Shown piece by piece: positions 39,201 to 47,060 of a stretch of 64,000 bases of DNA (its first letter is position 1; the number at the start of each line of letters is the position of its first letter). Location of the stretch: the NCBI GenBank assembly GCA_036346205.1, contig JARFJB010001948.1:859501-923500 (forward strand), given 5' to 3'. A program made the position numbers and the translations under genes. Source of the stretch: Vesta saturnalis. Its lineage: Eukaryota > Arthropoda > Insecta > Coleoptera > Lampyridae. The notes under the pieces were generated by a model. The model was not told the origin of the DNA. It searched no databases and saw nothing but the letters and a program-made list of their open reading frames with translations.

Positions 39201-42200
39201 CCATAACTACTTGTTATTTTACTTGATTTTCTCTTGGTATTGAAACCCGTAGAGAAATGAATATTAATAAAAACTATGGAAATCAATTTTTTGGAACATT
39301 TGTACTATCAGATTTTATTTAAATTGATACATAATGTTGACCTTAATAACAAACATGATCCCTTGAATACCAAAATTCGTTTTTTCACTGCTGGTAAATT
39401 CTTGTTGTTTACACACATCTAATTTCGCATTTATTCTTTTACCCAGTTTCGAGTGTCGTCTGTAATGCTTTTTGTGTTTTAATATTGCACATTGTTTCGT
39501 GGGTATGTAAAAACTAACAGTTGTCTGCGGTATGAAATGTGCACCTATAGGTGTATGTCAAAACAACTTTGTCGTGTACCCCTGCTTCCATACGTCCTTC
39601 CCCACATTCACTAATAAATATTATTGCATCTTAATCACATAGTAACTGCATGATAAAAATTGAAAAATATCGTATAATAAAAGATAACTAAATAAATTTA
39701 ACATATACATTTAATAGTTTTGTACGATCAGATGCATTTAAGAGTGGGGAAAAGTTAACGTGCACGTATCCTAGCGACAGAACTGTCAGCCAATAATGCA
39801 TTACGATATTTTCCTGCTCACCAATAGCGCATTTCGGACTTCCGAGTGCACCAAGAGCTATTAAGGATTTTATAGTGTAACATCCCCAGGTACCCTATCT
39901 TAGAAAGTGTAATTTGAACTTATTTGCAAGAATGCAAATTCAAGAACAAAACAATCGCTAAGTGACTTTACTGACAATACTGCTACTATTACTCAAATTA
40001 ATTGCTTGCCTTGCATTGACTTTCCTGGCAATAATTAAAACATTAGAATTTATTTACAAGTCTGATAGTTAATTACTCGCAAACCTCAAATCTTATCAAA
40101 AGAATTGGCCGTCTAGTGGTAGACACGCTGTGTTATTTCAATTAGATAGGCTTGATGAGGTTAAGTGTTGTATCATGTGGGACAGGTAAACAGTGAAACT
40201 ACTCAAATTAAAATTAACATTTCTACTTAAACAAACTGAATCACAGGCACAAAAAAACTCATTGAAACAAAGCCTTACAAGGGTATGTGCAAATAAATCA
40301 TAACAACGTGACCGATACATAAGCTTGAGTGACTGCGTTAGAAAAATACAGCGTCCCTTGCTCAGGTTACACATCCATCTATGCAACATAATAAAAACTA
40401 AAAATATAATTCGAGGTGTTTTAATGGTCATCTCGACCCGTGCGTATGTAGACCCTCGGTTTTGCCTATTGACAATTATAACCGAACGCTATCTTTGCAC
40501 GTTTGTCCACGCCCACCTCTACACAAATAAATATAATCAACAAACATCAATGCTAATCCGCCCAAGTACATGAGGGAGGGAGCCCTGTACTCTCTGACGC
40601 TAACCCTTTTTTTTAACAGATTGCAACTGAATGAGCCAGCGTGCGTAACGAGATACTTTTTGTAAGGCAATGCTTGATTTTTAATACATTACATAGGCTT
40701 GTAGAATTATTTGCGGCGAGCTTTAATTTACATTAAAATACCTACTTACGTTTTGATTCTTTAATTGATCACAGACAAATGGTTAACATACGCAGTTTAA
40801 CTTCAAAATGGTCACTGTTATTTATAGATTAATATTTGAAAAGCACATTAAAACTAACACTCAAAAGAAAAAGACAAATTCGCGTTGGTTAATTCAAAAG
40901 AAAATGTACACGCAAAAAATATTTAGAGACCGACTGTTTACAATGAAGGTATTTAATTAATCAAATCGATCTGGTTCGATCAAAACTATAACTACAACTG
41001 CCCCCCTTCCGACATCAACTAGCTATATTTACTCCCAAATCAACCCCCGTTTTCCAAAAGTAATAAAAAAACAAGAAACATTACGTGGGAACAGTTTCAT
41101 ATTAATTACCAAAAGAAGTATTAACTTTTAAAATGTGCATTCGTTCGTAACAAACCTTATCGGTCTCGAATTTCCTAGCTCCCAACATAGACGTCGGTTG
41201 ATCTGCGGTATGCTCCGACGTAATTAATTATTAAATCAGTGACATTTTTACATCAAGAATATGCGTATAGAAATTTTCAACAATTTGTCACGCCAGTTTT
41301 GACAGAACACCTCTTTCTCTACCCTAATATATGTTTTCTTTTTCTGTTCAGCCCTTATTCAAATATCAATTACATACATTCCCACATTTCTTATATAAAA
41401 CACATAAAATAAAATATCGCGGAAAACATTAGCAAATTACTACTGATTATCATGATATTTAAACCCGTAAATTATCCATTCTATTGCGGTAACAATTGCG
41501 ATTTAAAAATGTTTATTACGATAAAATTTTCTCGGTCCGCTACCTATAATATGTTAGATAACTACAGTAGCAAGTGCAATAGCTAATACGAATAAATCTC
41601 GTAGTAAATGTGATTCTCTAAGTATGTGCGTTTAAACATAGTGCATATACATTTAATTATTTTTACTGTGTAGCTAAATAATAGTATCCTAGTAGTTTTA
41701 AGTATTATTTTAACAGACCGCCGAAAAGTGTTTGGTGTATGCTTGCCTGGCTGCAATTATAAGGCATGCATAATATCGGATCCTAACAAACCGCCTGATG
41801 AAGGTATTAGAGAAGCTTCAGATGTTGACAGTTCCCATTCCAGTGAAGATATTTTTTTAACACCTCCACAATCGTCAATTGATAGTTCAATGTCATCTTG
41901 CGATCAATCCCCTACAGATATTTCATTTCCTCTTAGGTCAGGTCAGTGACCTAGCTTGTAACACAAGCTTATCACGCTCCTTCAGTTTTTATTATTTATT
42001 TCAGCAGTGGTGTCAGATCATTCCGTAAATCATCTTCACAGCTCACTTAGTGGCTTGTATTATAGTTGGCTTATGTGTTTTCGAACGCAAGAGCTAGGCA
42101 CAAAATTTGTTTTAAATATAACTTATATGTATAGGTATAGTAAGTTCAGAATTTGTGTGTAAGTATATATGTTACAGGTGATTTACCAACGTACATAACA

Positions 42201-42821
42201 CGTTTTCAATGGGACATTGCAAAATATCCTACTAAGCAATCTTTAAGAAATATTGCTGACATAATTAGTAAGCAAGTTGGTCAAATTGATGCGGATCTCA
42301 AAACTAAGTCGACAGCTTATAATAATTTAAAAGGAAATTTACAGAGCTTAGAAAAGAAGCAAACGTAAGCTTTACTACTAATTTAGGGTTTTTGGTTTAA
42401 ATTTTTATTTTAGGGGTAGTCTACTAACTCGTAATTTAGCCGATCTGGTGAAAAAAGAACATTTCATCTTGGATTCTGAATATTTAACAACGTTGCTAGT
42501 CATTGTGCCGAAGTATTCAATTAACTTTATTATTCTAAATTTCTTTTTAATTATTTATTTTTTAGACAACAATTTCACGAGTGGCAGACAATTTATGAAA
42601 AATTGACTGATATGGTTGTACCCCGATCGTCTTCATTAATTACGCAAGACCAGGAGTATGGGCTTTATACTGTGTCATTATTTAAGAAAGTAGCTGACGA
42701 ATTTAAATTGCATGCTCGAGAGAAGAAGTTTATTGTACGCGATTTTACTTATAATGAAGAGGAACTTGCAGCTGGGAAAAACGAAATTACCAAATTGGTT
42801 ACTGATAAAAAGAAACAATTT
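18162..42821 (+). CDS. Vha44: V-type proton ATPase subunit C (Vha44), 3' part missing
   Basis: Subunit C is a peripheral-stalk protein of the V1 sector that bridges V1 and Vo and controls their reversible assembly. Five constitutive coding exons (18162-18293, 18352-18505, 42178-42364, 42414-42512, 42566-42821) splice in frame to 276 codons. They start MTEYWLISAPGDKTCQQTWE and include VGTLDQLVGLSDDLGKLDGF, YITRFQWDIAKYPTKQSLR, LTRNLADLVKKEHFILDSEY and EFKLHAREKKFIVRDFTYNE, ending DKKKQF with a phase-0 donor. All are strongly conserved in the family. The full protein is about 380 residues, so about 105 C-terminal residues lie in exons I could not find, probably beyond 64000. The intron 18506-42177 is 23.7 kb (23.2 kb to the cassette exon) and full of transposons. 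The coding sequence itself has no break. Confidence 0.97.
18352..18505 (+). CDS. Vha44: Vha44 second coding exon
   Basis: Preceded by 'cattatag' and followed by gtatga. 154 nt, entered in phase 0 and left in phase 1. It encodes VGTLDQLVGLSDDL through EDQRDKLQENLTANN. Confidence 0.95.
18506..20085. other. Vha44 intron, no insertion recognised
   Basis: AT-rich intronic sequence without coding, RNA or clear repeat signals. Confidence 0.3.
20090..20430 (+). mobile_element. LINE 3' untranslated end (RTE-like)
   Basis: Contains two imperfect copies, spaced about 125 bp apart, of a 'ccaaagtttcatg..atcggatga' phrase (about 20215-20242 and 20338-20366). The stretch ends with 'gacatgcagacatacattt' and a T/A-rich tail, as in the 3' ends of RTE-type and related LINEs of arthropods. 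No reverse transcriptase is left. Class assignment rests on this phrase and tail only. Confidence 0.45.
20583..20770 (-). repeat. Copia copy 1, 3' LTR
   Basis: On the minus strand the LTR starts TGTTACAATACACAC at 20770, right after a purine-rich tract (ggtgaggag). Its last ~30 bases (actaaagtatcaagttctaa) match the LTR end next to the primer site at 23092. Length is about 188 bp. Confidence 0.6.
20771..23060 (-). pseudogene. Copia copy 1: integrase C-terminus to RNase H, minus strand
   Basis: Truncated Ty1/copia pol. In order on the minus strand: the integrase end (YTPQQNG-like motif near 23055, then KRWVGRIP), a variable acidic linker (22774-22433), and RT. RT shows the KLNQ...TAYLNGDL region near 22100-22030, QLQKSLYELKQSGRRW near 21860, and SVDDLIIA, the YVDD active-site box with S for Y, near 21690. 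RNase H follows (NLIGSLMYLAVITRPDI near 21420, CVSWKSKKQKSIALSTAEAEY near 21150 and NKHIDTKLHFVRD near 20930). Several stops and frameshifts are present. Gag, protease and the N-terminal integrase are absent; the copy is cut exactly where copy 2 begins in the opposite direction. Confidence 0.85.
23092..23102 (+). other. Primer-binding site, 3' end of initiator tRNA-Met
   Basis: TGGTAGCAGAG immediately after the LTR end is complementary to the CCA end of insect initiator tRNA-Met. This is the usual 3'-terminal priming, unlike the internal priming site of the Copia at 55643. Confidence 0.7.
24172..24940. mobile_element. Unidentified 0.77-kb insertion in Copia copy 2
   Basis: Separates the protease region from the pre-integrase segment that resumes near 24945 (TTEEEAKTIHASK). 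AT-rich, with no coding motif. Boundaries are placed by loss and return of Copia reading frame and are approximate. Confidence 0.4.
25030..25405 (-). mobile_element. tRNA-derived SINE inserted in the Copia integrase
   Basis: The minus strand starts with a tRNA-like head (25405-25337) holding an A box (gtagcgtagtggtgacac) and a B box (gggttcaattcc). A GC-rich body of about 300 bp follows and ends in a pyrimidine-rich tail (cctttcctttttttcc). It interrupts Copia between W-H-K-K-F-G and R-K-L-G-H-L-N. The flanking AGAAATTTGGA (25028) and AGAAATTGGGA (25408) are an 11-bp target duplication with one change. GC content is far above the surroundings. Confidence 0.8.
26890..27950 (-). pseudogene. mariner-type transposase fragment
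   Basis: Minus-strand remnant, about 27215-26890: EKWSINVWAGIFG followed by VVGPFFFD and LFGLLEDVPL, the middle of an insect mariner/IS630 transposase. Upstream sequence to 27950 is AT-rich and ends with 'atcaccctgtatag', which looks like a mariner terminal repeat (CTATACAGGGTGAT read inwards). The C-terminal part is missing where it abuts Copia copy 2. Confidence 0.6.
28430..29775 (-). pseudogene. IS630/Tc1-superfamily transposase, nearly full length, broken
   Basis: The minus strand starts at 29775 with a helix-turn-helix N-terminus (GKTLHTQAQQF, KENGGPL, ALGISVATAKNI). After breaks comes a DDE core: PQGYDRKWFIVINAVC near 29130-29080, SLIIMDNAPYH near 28945 (second catalytic Asp) and PPYHCDFNAIQLIWAHAKGY near 28710. 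The third acidic residue, Glu of the usual N-P-I-E-L, reads Gln here, so the enzyme would be inactive even without the frameshifts. The tail ends near 28430 with an acidic serine-rich stretch. Ends and target duplication were not resolved. Confidence 0.7.
29987..31166 (-). pseudogene. mariner-like transposase, 5' end and 3' half, broken
   Basis: The minus strand runs from about 30740: an N-terminal HTH region (QLRSLSYMQSNPETSTRKMGREI), a catalytic FTDEVHFSR near 30430, then WPPRSPDLNSLDFYLWGHLKSL near 30180-30120 (third catalytic Asp as D-L-N-S-L-D), ending RHSMRRRA at 29987. It carries frameshifts and a gap in the middle (about 30370-30230, shorter than usual). The outer 5' end is probably the 'gagacacccccggga' motif near 31152-31166. 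It neighbours a different IS630-type element without overlap. Confidence 0.7.
31167..33285. other. Vha44 intron; non-coding repeat-like DNA
   Basis: Contains patches of somewhat higher complexity (31550-32100 and 32290-32480) that look like non-coding repeat or LTR material, including a TATATA-like box at 32330. I could not tie them to an element. Confidence 0.25.
33290..34600 (-). pseudogene. Ty3/Gypsy gag-pol fragment
   Basis: Minus strand, in order: the end of gag with a Cys-His cluster (CGQLHHNLCPDEKVQC then H near 34160-34090), a protease segment FKLDKGAETN near 33900 (D-K-G in place of D-T-G), and the start of RT's N-terminal linker (YKEVFSGLVLIEQEC near 33460, ending LQIICPVK at 33292). 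It resembles invertebrate K02A2.6-type Gypsy polyproteins. Reverse transcriptase and integrase are absent. Stops interrupt it. Confidence 0.6.
34601..35021. other. Intron spacer, nothing recognised
   Basis: AT-rich sequence between the Gypsy fragment and a mariner element. Confidence 0.25.
35024..37330. mobile_element. Complete mariner-type element with long terminal inverted repeats
   Basis: Bounded by TA at 35022-35023 and 37331-37332. Both ends read CAGGGTGTCCCAACGATAGA inward, and the first ~33 bases are identical. After a ~160-bp insertion or deletion difference, the arms pair again over about 35217-35530 and 36900-37295, so the inverted repeats extend about 0.5 kb each. The 2307-bp element encodes the broken transposase at 35660-36755. 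Long nested repeats of this sort make the element a strong foldback in an RNA of either strand. Confidence 0.9.
35660..36755 (-). pseudogene. mariner transposase of the element 35024-37330
   Basis: The N-terminal part runs 36755-36273 (TIVQ-like HTH region, then ISSRTLATICDTSKSNVNRTTL-type helix-turn-helix). The catalytic part runs 36285-35959: FSDEATFKSNG (first Asp), HWSLNVWCGIL, and LQQDGAPPHF (second Asp). After a break, WPPRSCDLTPLDF near 35910 supplies the third Asp (D-L-T-P-L-D), and the tail ends at 35660. There are two frame breaks, near 36280 and 35880-35950. Otherwise it is nearly full length, so the copy is fairly young. Confidence 0.8.
37683..38747 (+). mobile_element. Internally deleted Tigger-like element
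   Basis: TA target sites flank 37683-38747. The right end reads inward CAGTATCGCGTCGATTATAC, and the left CAATAGAGCGTCGATTATCC. The interior encodes, in broken plus-strand frames, parts of a CENP-B-like transposase: a helix-turn-helix start near 37900, a degraded DDE region near 38040-38270 and VMFLPPNVTSLLLLTDQGIIE near 38420-38480 (normally LLQPMDQG). At about 1.07 kb it is well short of an autonomous Tigger. Confidence 0.8.
38748..41716. other. Vha44 intron, no gene recognised
   Basis: AT-rich. The only structured items are a weak tRNA A-box-like sequence at 40105-40125 (ggccgtctagtggtagacac) without a B box, and a somewhat GC-richer patch at 40420-40600. Confidence 0.3.
41717..41941 (+). 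CDS. Vha44: Vha44 in-frame cassette exon (75 codons)
   Basis: Acceptor 'ttttaacag' ends at 41716 and donor TCAG|gtcagt follows 41941. Length is 225 nt, entered and left in phase 1, so it can be included or skipped without frame change. It encodes RRKVFGVCLPGCNYKACIISD, then a proline/acidic/serine-rich segment (DSSHSSEDIFLTPPQSSIDS). Subunit C of other insects (Drosophila Vha44) is known to have isoforms with an insertion at this place in the protein. The serine clusters could be phosphorylation sites (inference). Confidence 0.85.
42178..42364 (+). CDS. Vha44: Vha44 exon, YITRFQWDIA...
   Basis: 187 nt between 'tgttacag' and gtaagc. Joins in phase 1 to either 18505 (giving S-D-L-P) or 41941 (giving G-D-L-P), and exits in phase 2. 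Contains QSLRNIADIISKQVGQID. Confidence 0.95.
42414..42512 (+). CDS. Vha44: Vha44 exon, GSLLTRNLADLVKKEH...
   Basis: 99 nt between 'attttag' and gtattc, entered and left in phase 2. Ends LLVIVPK across the junction. Confidence 0.93.
42566..42821 (+). CDS. Vha44: Vha44 exon, QQFHEWQTIYEKL...KKKQF
   Basis: 256 nt between 'ttttttag' and gtaagt. Ends in phase 0 after DKKKQF. The following conserved segment of the family (about 105 residues) was not found downstream in this window. Confidence 0.95.
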
Positions 42822-45720
42822 GTAAGTATTTAGGTTGTCATTGGTTGGTAAAGAAAACTCTGGAGTAATAGAACGAAAAAGTTATGTGTTTAATTATGTG
42901 TTGCCACTATTGGCACCACATCAATTATCTCTTGAAGTTTGTAATCTTATTTTGACGCATCGGGTATATGCAGTCTTGTGTTAAACGTATGGAACGTATT
43001 TTGGATGTAAATCACCTGAGATTGCACGAAAAATTTTTTTGTGTATGCAGAATATAAATTAGTGTAGATGCTACGCCACTGGAATTTTAATAAAGCGTTA
43101 TGTGTCATATAAAAGAATATTTGAATGTTGCATAAAGATTTTCAAGTTGAAAGTATTAAATTTCATTGAAAAATAGTGTTTTGGTAACACCCCTATTGGG
43201 ACGATAATGCTTGATTGTTACTGGGCTTTTGCTACTGTTTGCAAAAGAATTCGATTTAAAAATTGGTATAAACGTGTGAATTAATGCACTGATGATATGG
43301 TGATATCGTATTAAAGTCTAAGAAAAGAATATGTATTTTTGCTGGTATAAATGTAACATTGCGCAATAATAAAAATTGAATGCGTACTCAAGGGCAAATG
43401 GTGTTTGAATTTGTTAAATTATGCGAACGGAAAAAGCGCACATATGGGAAATTGTCATAAAAAGTTGAATCTAGATCTGATAATCTATGAAGGGAACTGA
43501 ATGTGCATTAGGGGTTTTCCGAAGAGTTGTGAGTATGTTTGCAAAGAAATTCAAGATGGCTACGTTTTTCTCGTTTCGTTTGCCTTGGTTCCATCAGAGC
43601 CCGGCGAGGCGAGCAATGGAAGCTTTTTCGTGACAGGCTGGTGTGATTTGAACGCGAGAAATTTGATGGCGTTTGGCAAAATGGATGACCGAAGGTATTT
43701 AAGGGAGAGGTCTGCTAAGGTATACGGCAGTTGCTCGCATTAGAGGAATCGCGCGAGAAGTTTTGAAAGACCTAAAACGGTTAGTGCTGATTTTTATTTG
43801 TAAACAATTAGTGCTGCAGTACATATTAGTTGACTGCAAAAACCCATATTAGGGGTGAAGTATGTAAACATTTACAAATGAAATTATTTATTGTGAATTG
43901 AAAGGAAAATACTAGTGAGTTTTTCTTTAAAAAATTTTAAAAGTGTTGTCAAATTTAAAGTAGACAGCAAACATCGAATTAAAAGCGTTAAGTATTGAAG
44001 CGCGTGCGATCTAGCAAAGAAACCTAAAGTAACCGTTTAAGTAACAAAATAAAAGTATGTTGATTACGTTAAACAGTAGTGGGCATTATTGACGTTGATT
44101 TTAGTACGTGTGCGATTGTTAACAGTACTAAATCGATTGTATGAAGGAACATTAATGAATTTTATTATTCAAGTGGAAGTAAATATTTCCTGTGGCAAAT
44201 GTTTAATTTGAAGGGCATATAGCAAATCCAACTGTCCAATTCTTGGCGTAAACCAATTCGGACATTCAGTTAGCGAAGCAGTGCGACGGACGAATTAAGT
44301 GTTTAAATGTGACCAGTGTGGATACAGAAAGGATTACTTGAAGTAGACCACCTTCAATGGACACCACTTTCTATAGGACCAAGGACTGCGGAGTTTAATT
44401 TAATTGTTTGATTGATTATTTTTAGAGATTTTATTGTTTATGTGATTAATGTCATTCAAGTATTAAGGATGATCAAACATTACCAGATTTTATATGTTTA
44501 GATTATAAGATTTAGGAATTGTGATTTAGTGCTTCTCAAAGGAATGTCTGTAATTTTCTTATTTTGAAGATTGGTAATACAGATCCGTTATTTAACTAAT
44601 TTCTTTTATTATTGTGATAACATTTTATTGCGTATGTAATATTTCATAAAGGGTTACACCTTTTGAAAATAATCAATCTTTGGATATTTTGGTTTAATGA
44701 TTGATCTGAAATAGTCTATTTTGAGCCAGATGGATTTCAAAATTTAATTATTTGGAATTCTTTTACACTCAATAAATACACAACACTGATAACAAGATAT
44801 TTTATTAAGCAGACATTTCAGATATGAATTATTACAATTCGTTCATGTTGGTGAATGTTTAACTACAATTTTAAAGAGAATGTATTCAGGTAAAATTTGA
44901 TAGGAAGTTTATGAATTATGAAAAAGCACTGATTGTTACGTTTTTCAATCTTTCAGAAACGAACTAATGTTGTGATTAAAAATTAATAGACGGACTTATT
45001 ATTTTTCTAAATTGGGTAATATGTATTTATCTCAGAATTTTGATGATAGAAATATTAATCTACATGTATACGAGGGGAACTTAGAAGAAAGTGTCCAGAT
45101 AACGTTTTACTACTTTAATTTTTCGAACATACAGGGTGTGATCAATAAGTTTACGACGACCTGTATCATTCAAAATTGTATTTTTAAGTGTGATTGAACT
45201 TGAGTTGTGTGGTATTTTATTGAATAAGCTACAATTCTACCTTCCACAGTCAGGTAGAATTAACTAAACACCTCGTATCTTACTATTTATTGTAGAAAAA
45301 TTTAAGACTGTGGTGGCGCTTAGAGACAATTTTTCCTGAATTGAGTGTTACCTGTTGATAAATGTTTTTGATCAGCTGTTAATTAGATGCGTTTTCTTCT
45401 TAATGTTCGCTTGTCTTTGTTACGCATTATACAGAGACAGTCTTTATCATGATCTAATTCTTCTTCGGAAGTCAGTAATCTTTGTTTTATTTATTTCATA
45501 GGCTACCATCACTTAATTTTGTTTATAGAAATCGTTTCAATACCTTTGAAATTTTGAAAAAGACAATTTTTATTTGTGGCCTTTCTAAAAGGAGTCAAAA
45601 ACAAAACTCGTATCACACTTCTGGAATCTACCACAATTACTAAATTTGTGCATCCTGACTGAATAGACAAATGCAACACCCAGTAAACATGTAATGTAGT
45701 TTTGTAATGATTTCCTAGTT
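42822..45720. other. Vha44 downstream intron; one GC-rich island
   Basis: Mostly AT-rich. 43500-43790 is clearly GC-richer and contains a TATA-like 'gtatttaag' at 43696 followed by CAGTTGCTCGCATT near 43730, an LTR-promoter-like arrangement. An open frame through it (43501-43743) has no recognisable motif. It could be a solo LTR or the 5' end of an unknown element. Another 'acagggtgtgatc' mariner-type end lies at 45132. Confidence 0.3.
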
Positions 45721-46049
45721 ACTAAAAAATAGTACTATGAAAAGAAACTTTTTTAAAAATCACACGTGTAGAAAGTGCATTAAAAATGAGAAAATAACTT
45801 TTTTCTTTGCAAACAAATGTGACAAAAATCCTTACGACTAAAAATAAAAGCGTGGGGCGCTCATATTATAAATAACTGACGGGAAGAAATGAATTATGAT
45901 GATCGCCCCACGATTTTATTTTTAGTCGTAAAGATGTTTTATCACAGAAAAAAAATATTTTCTCCTTTTTAGTGCACTTTCTACGCGTAAATATAAGCGT
46001 GCCTTTTAAAAAAGTTTCTTTTTCATAGTATTATTTTCTACTTTTTAGT
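45721..46049. repeat. Foldback hairpin 3, 329 bp
   Basis: Arms of about 140 bp. Left: ACTAAAAAATAGTA, 'ctatgaaaagaaactttttt', 'agaaagtgcattaaaaatga', 'cgactaaaaataaaa', 'gtggggcg'. Right, returning: 'cgccccacg', 'ttttatttttagtcg', 'tagtgcactttct', 'aaaaaagtttctttttcata', 'tactttttagt'. The loop is about 40 bp. No coding content. A foldback transposon or hairpin-RNA locus. Confidence 0.9.
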
Positions 46050-46239
46050 CTTGTCAAATATTTAAATCGTTTTATCAACCATGATACACCTATTATTTTT
46101 AAATCCAAGATCTCTAATTTAATTCATTTATAATTTGTTTAAAATAATTAGTTATGATTTAAAAAAAAAGTGTAAAAGAACGAAGTAATTTGTACGGTGA
46201 ACAATGTCAAACTGAAGTTAATTGATGGTTAAAAAAAAA

Positions 46240-46320
46240 GTTGCATTGGCCACGACTCGAACCGCATAACAGGCGATCGTTTTACCATTAGATCAGAAGT
46301 GCTCTACCAGTTTGACATTG
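46240..46320 (-). repeat. tRNA-like unit between inverted repeats
   Basis: The minus strand holds an A-box-like gatctaatggtaaaacg and a perfect B-box-like ggttcgagtcg about 30 bp later, then a run of nine T at 46231-46239 that would stop RNA polymerase III. CAATGTCAAACTG (46202-46214) and its exact inverse (46308-46320) enclose it. Cloverleaf arms are poor, so a tRNA-derived SINE or pseudo-tRNA is more likely than a working tRNA. Confidence 0.5.
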
Positions 46321-46599
46321 AAACTGCTGTTTAAACCATTGACAACTGAAATGTATGTTAAATATAGTTTAATTAAGCATTTTTGTGAACCGTAAATGCT
46401 AAAAGATTGTATTGTCATCGGGAATACATAATTTTGGAGAGTTTCAAGTCGATTGGACTTGAAGTGGTCGAAAAATCAATTACAAATTTTGACGCATGCA
46501 ACAAACAGTGTGAGTTAAATAAAAGCGTGTAACATTGTTTATTATTGCTATTGTTTGAAACTTTGACGTTTAGTGTGACTTAAATCATGACGGAACGAT

Positions 46600-47060
46600 T
46601 TGTATCAATTAAGTGAATTTGAAAATGGCTTCAGGAAATTGCTAATAGGATTGGTATGAATGAATGAATGAACACAGACACCAACGTCGTACAGGTACTG
46701 GTGCAGTTCCTGGAAGTAAGTGCCTATTGAAAACAAATGCTCTTAGTGACTGCTTCATCACCACTAGATCAATTGGCAACGAATGGCTGATTGTACAACA
46801 ACTCGGTATGACATCAATTTACCGACTACGTCTCATCCTGTCATCCACGAGACATGAAGCAAGCCAAGACTGCAGTGGTGTCAAGAACGAGGCTATTTGG
46901 ACCAGGAACAGAACCGGATTGTGTTTAGTGCCGAAGACGTGGAGAAACACGAGAACTTGAATATTGCGTGGAACGTAAGACGGTACTTACCCAAGGACTT
47001 ACAGTTTAGAGTGCCATAACATATGGAAGTATATCTGGAAAGAAACATGAACGCTTAGAG
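46600..47060 (+). pseudogene. Tc1-like transposase remnant
   Basis: Across shifted plus-strand frames: an HTH-type segment near 46680-46840, then RRRGETRELEYC near 46935-46965 and LTV-SAITYGSIS near 47000-47040, which correspond to the 'R-R-R-G-E...G-x-V-M-V-W-G-A-I-S' block of insect Tc1-like transposases. No catalytic residues can be assigned. Heavily decayed. Confidence 0.4.

Noticed and set aside
40105..40200. Possible tRNA gene (ggccgtctagtggtagacac)
   Set aside because: Only an A-box-like stretch; no B box, anticodon stem or acceptor pairing follows.
46240..46320. Functional tRNA gene
   Set aside because: A and B boxes are present, but the acceptor and D arms do not pair; kept only as a tRNA-like repeat.
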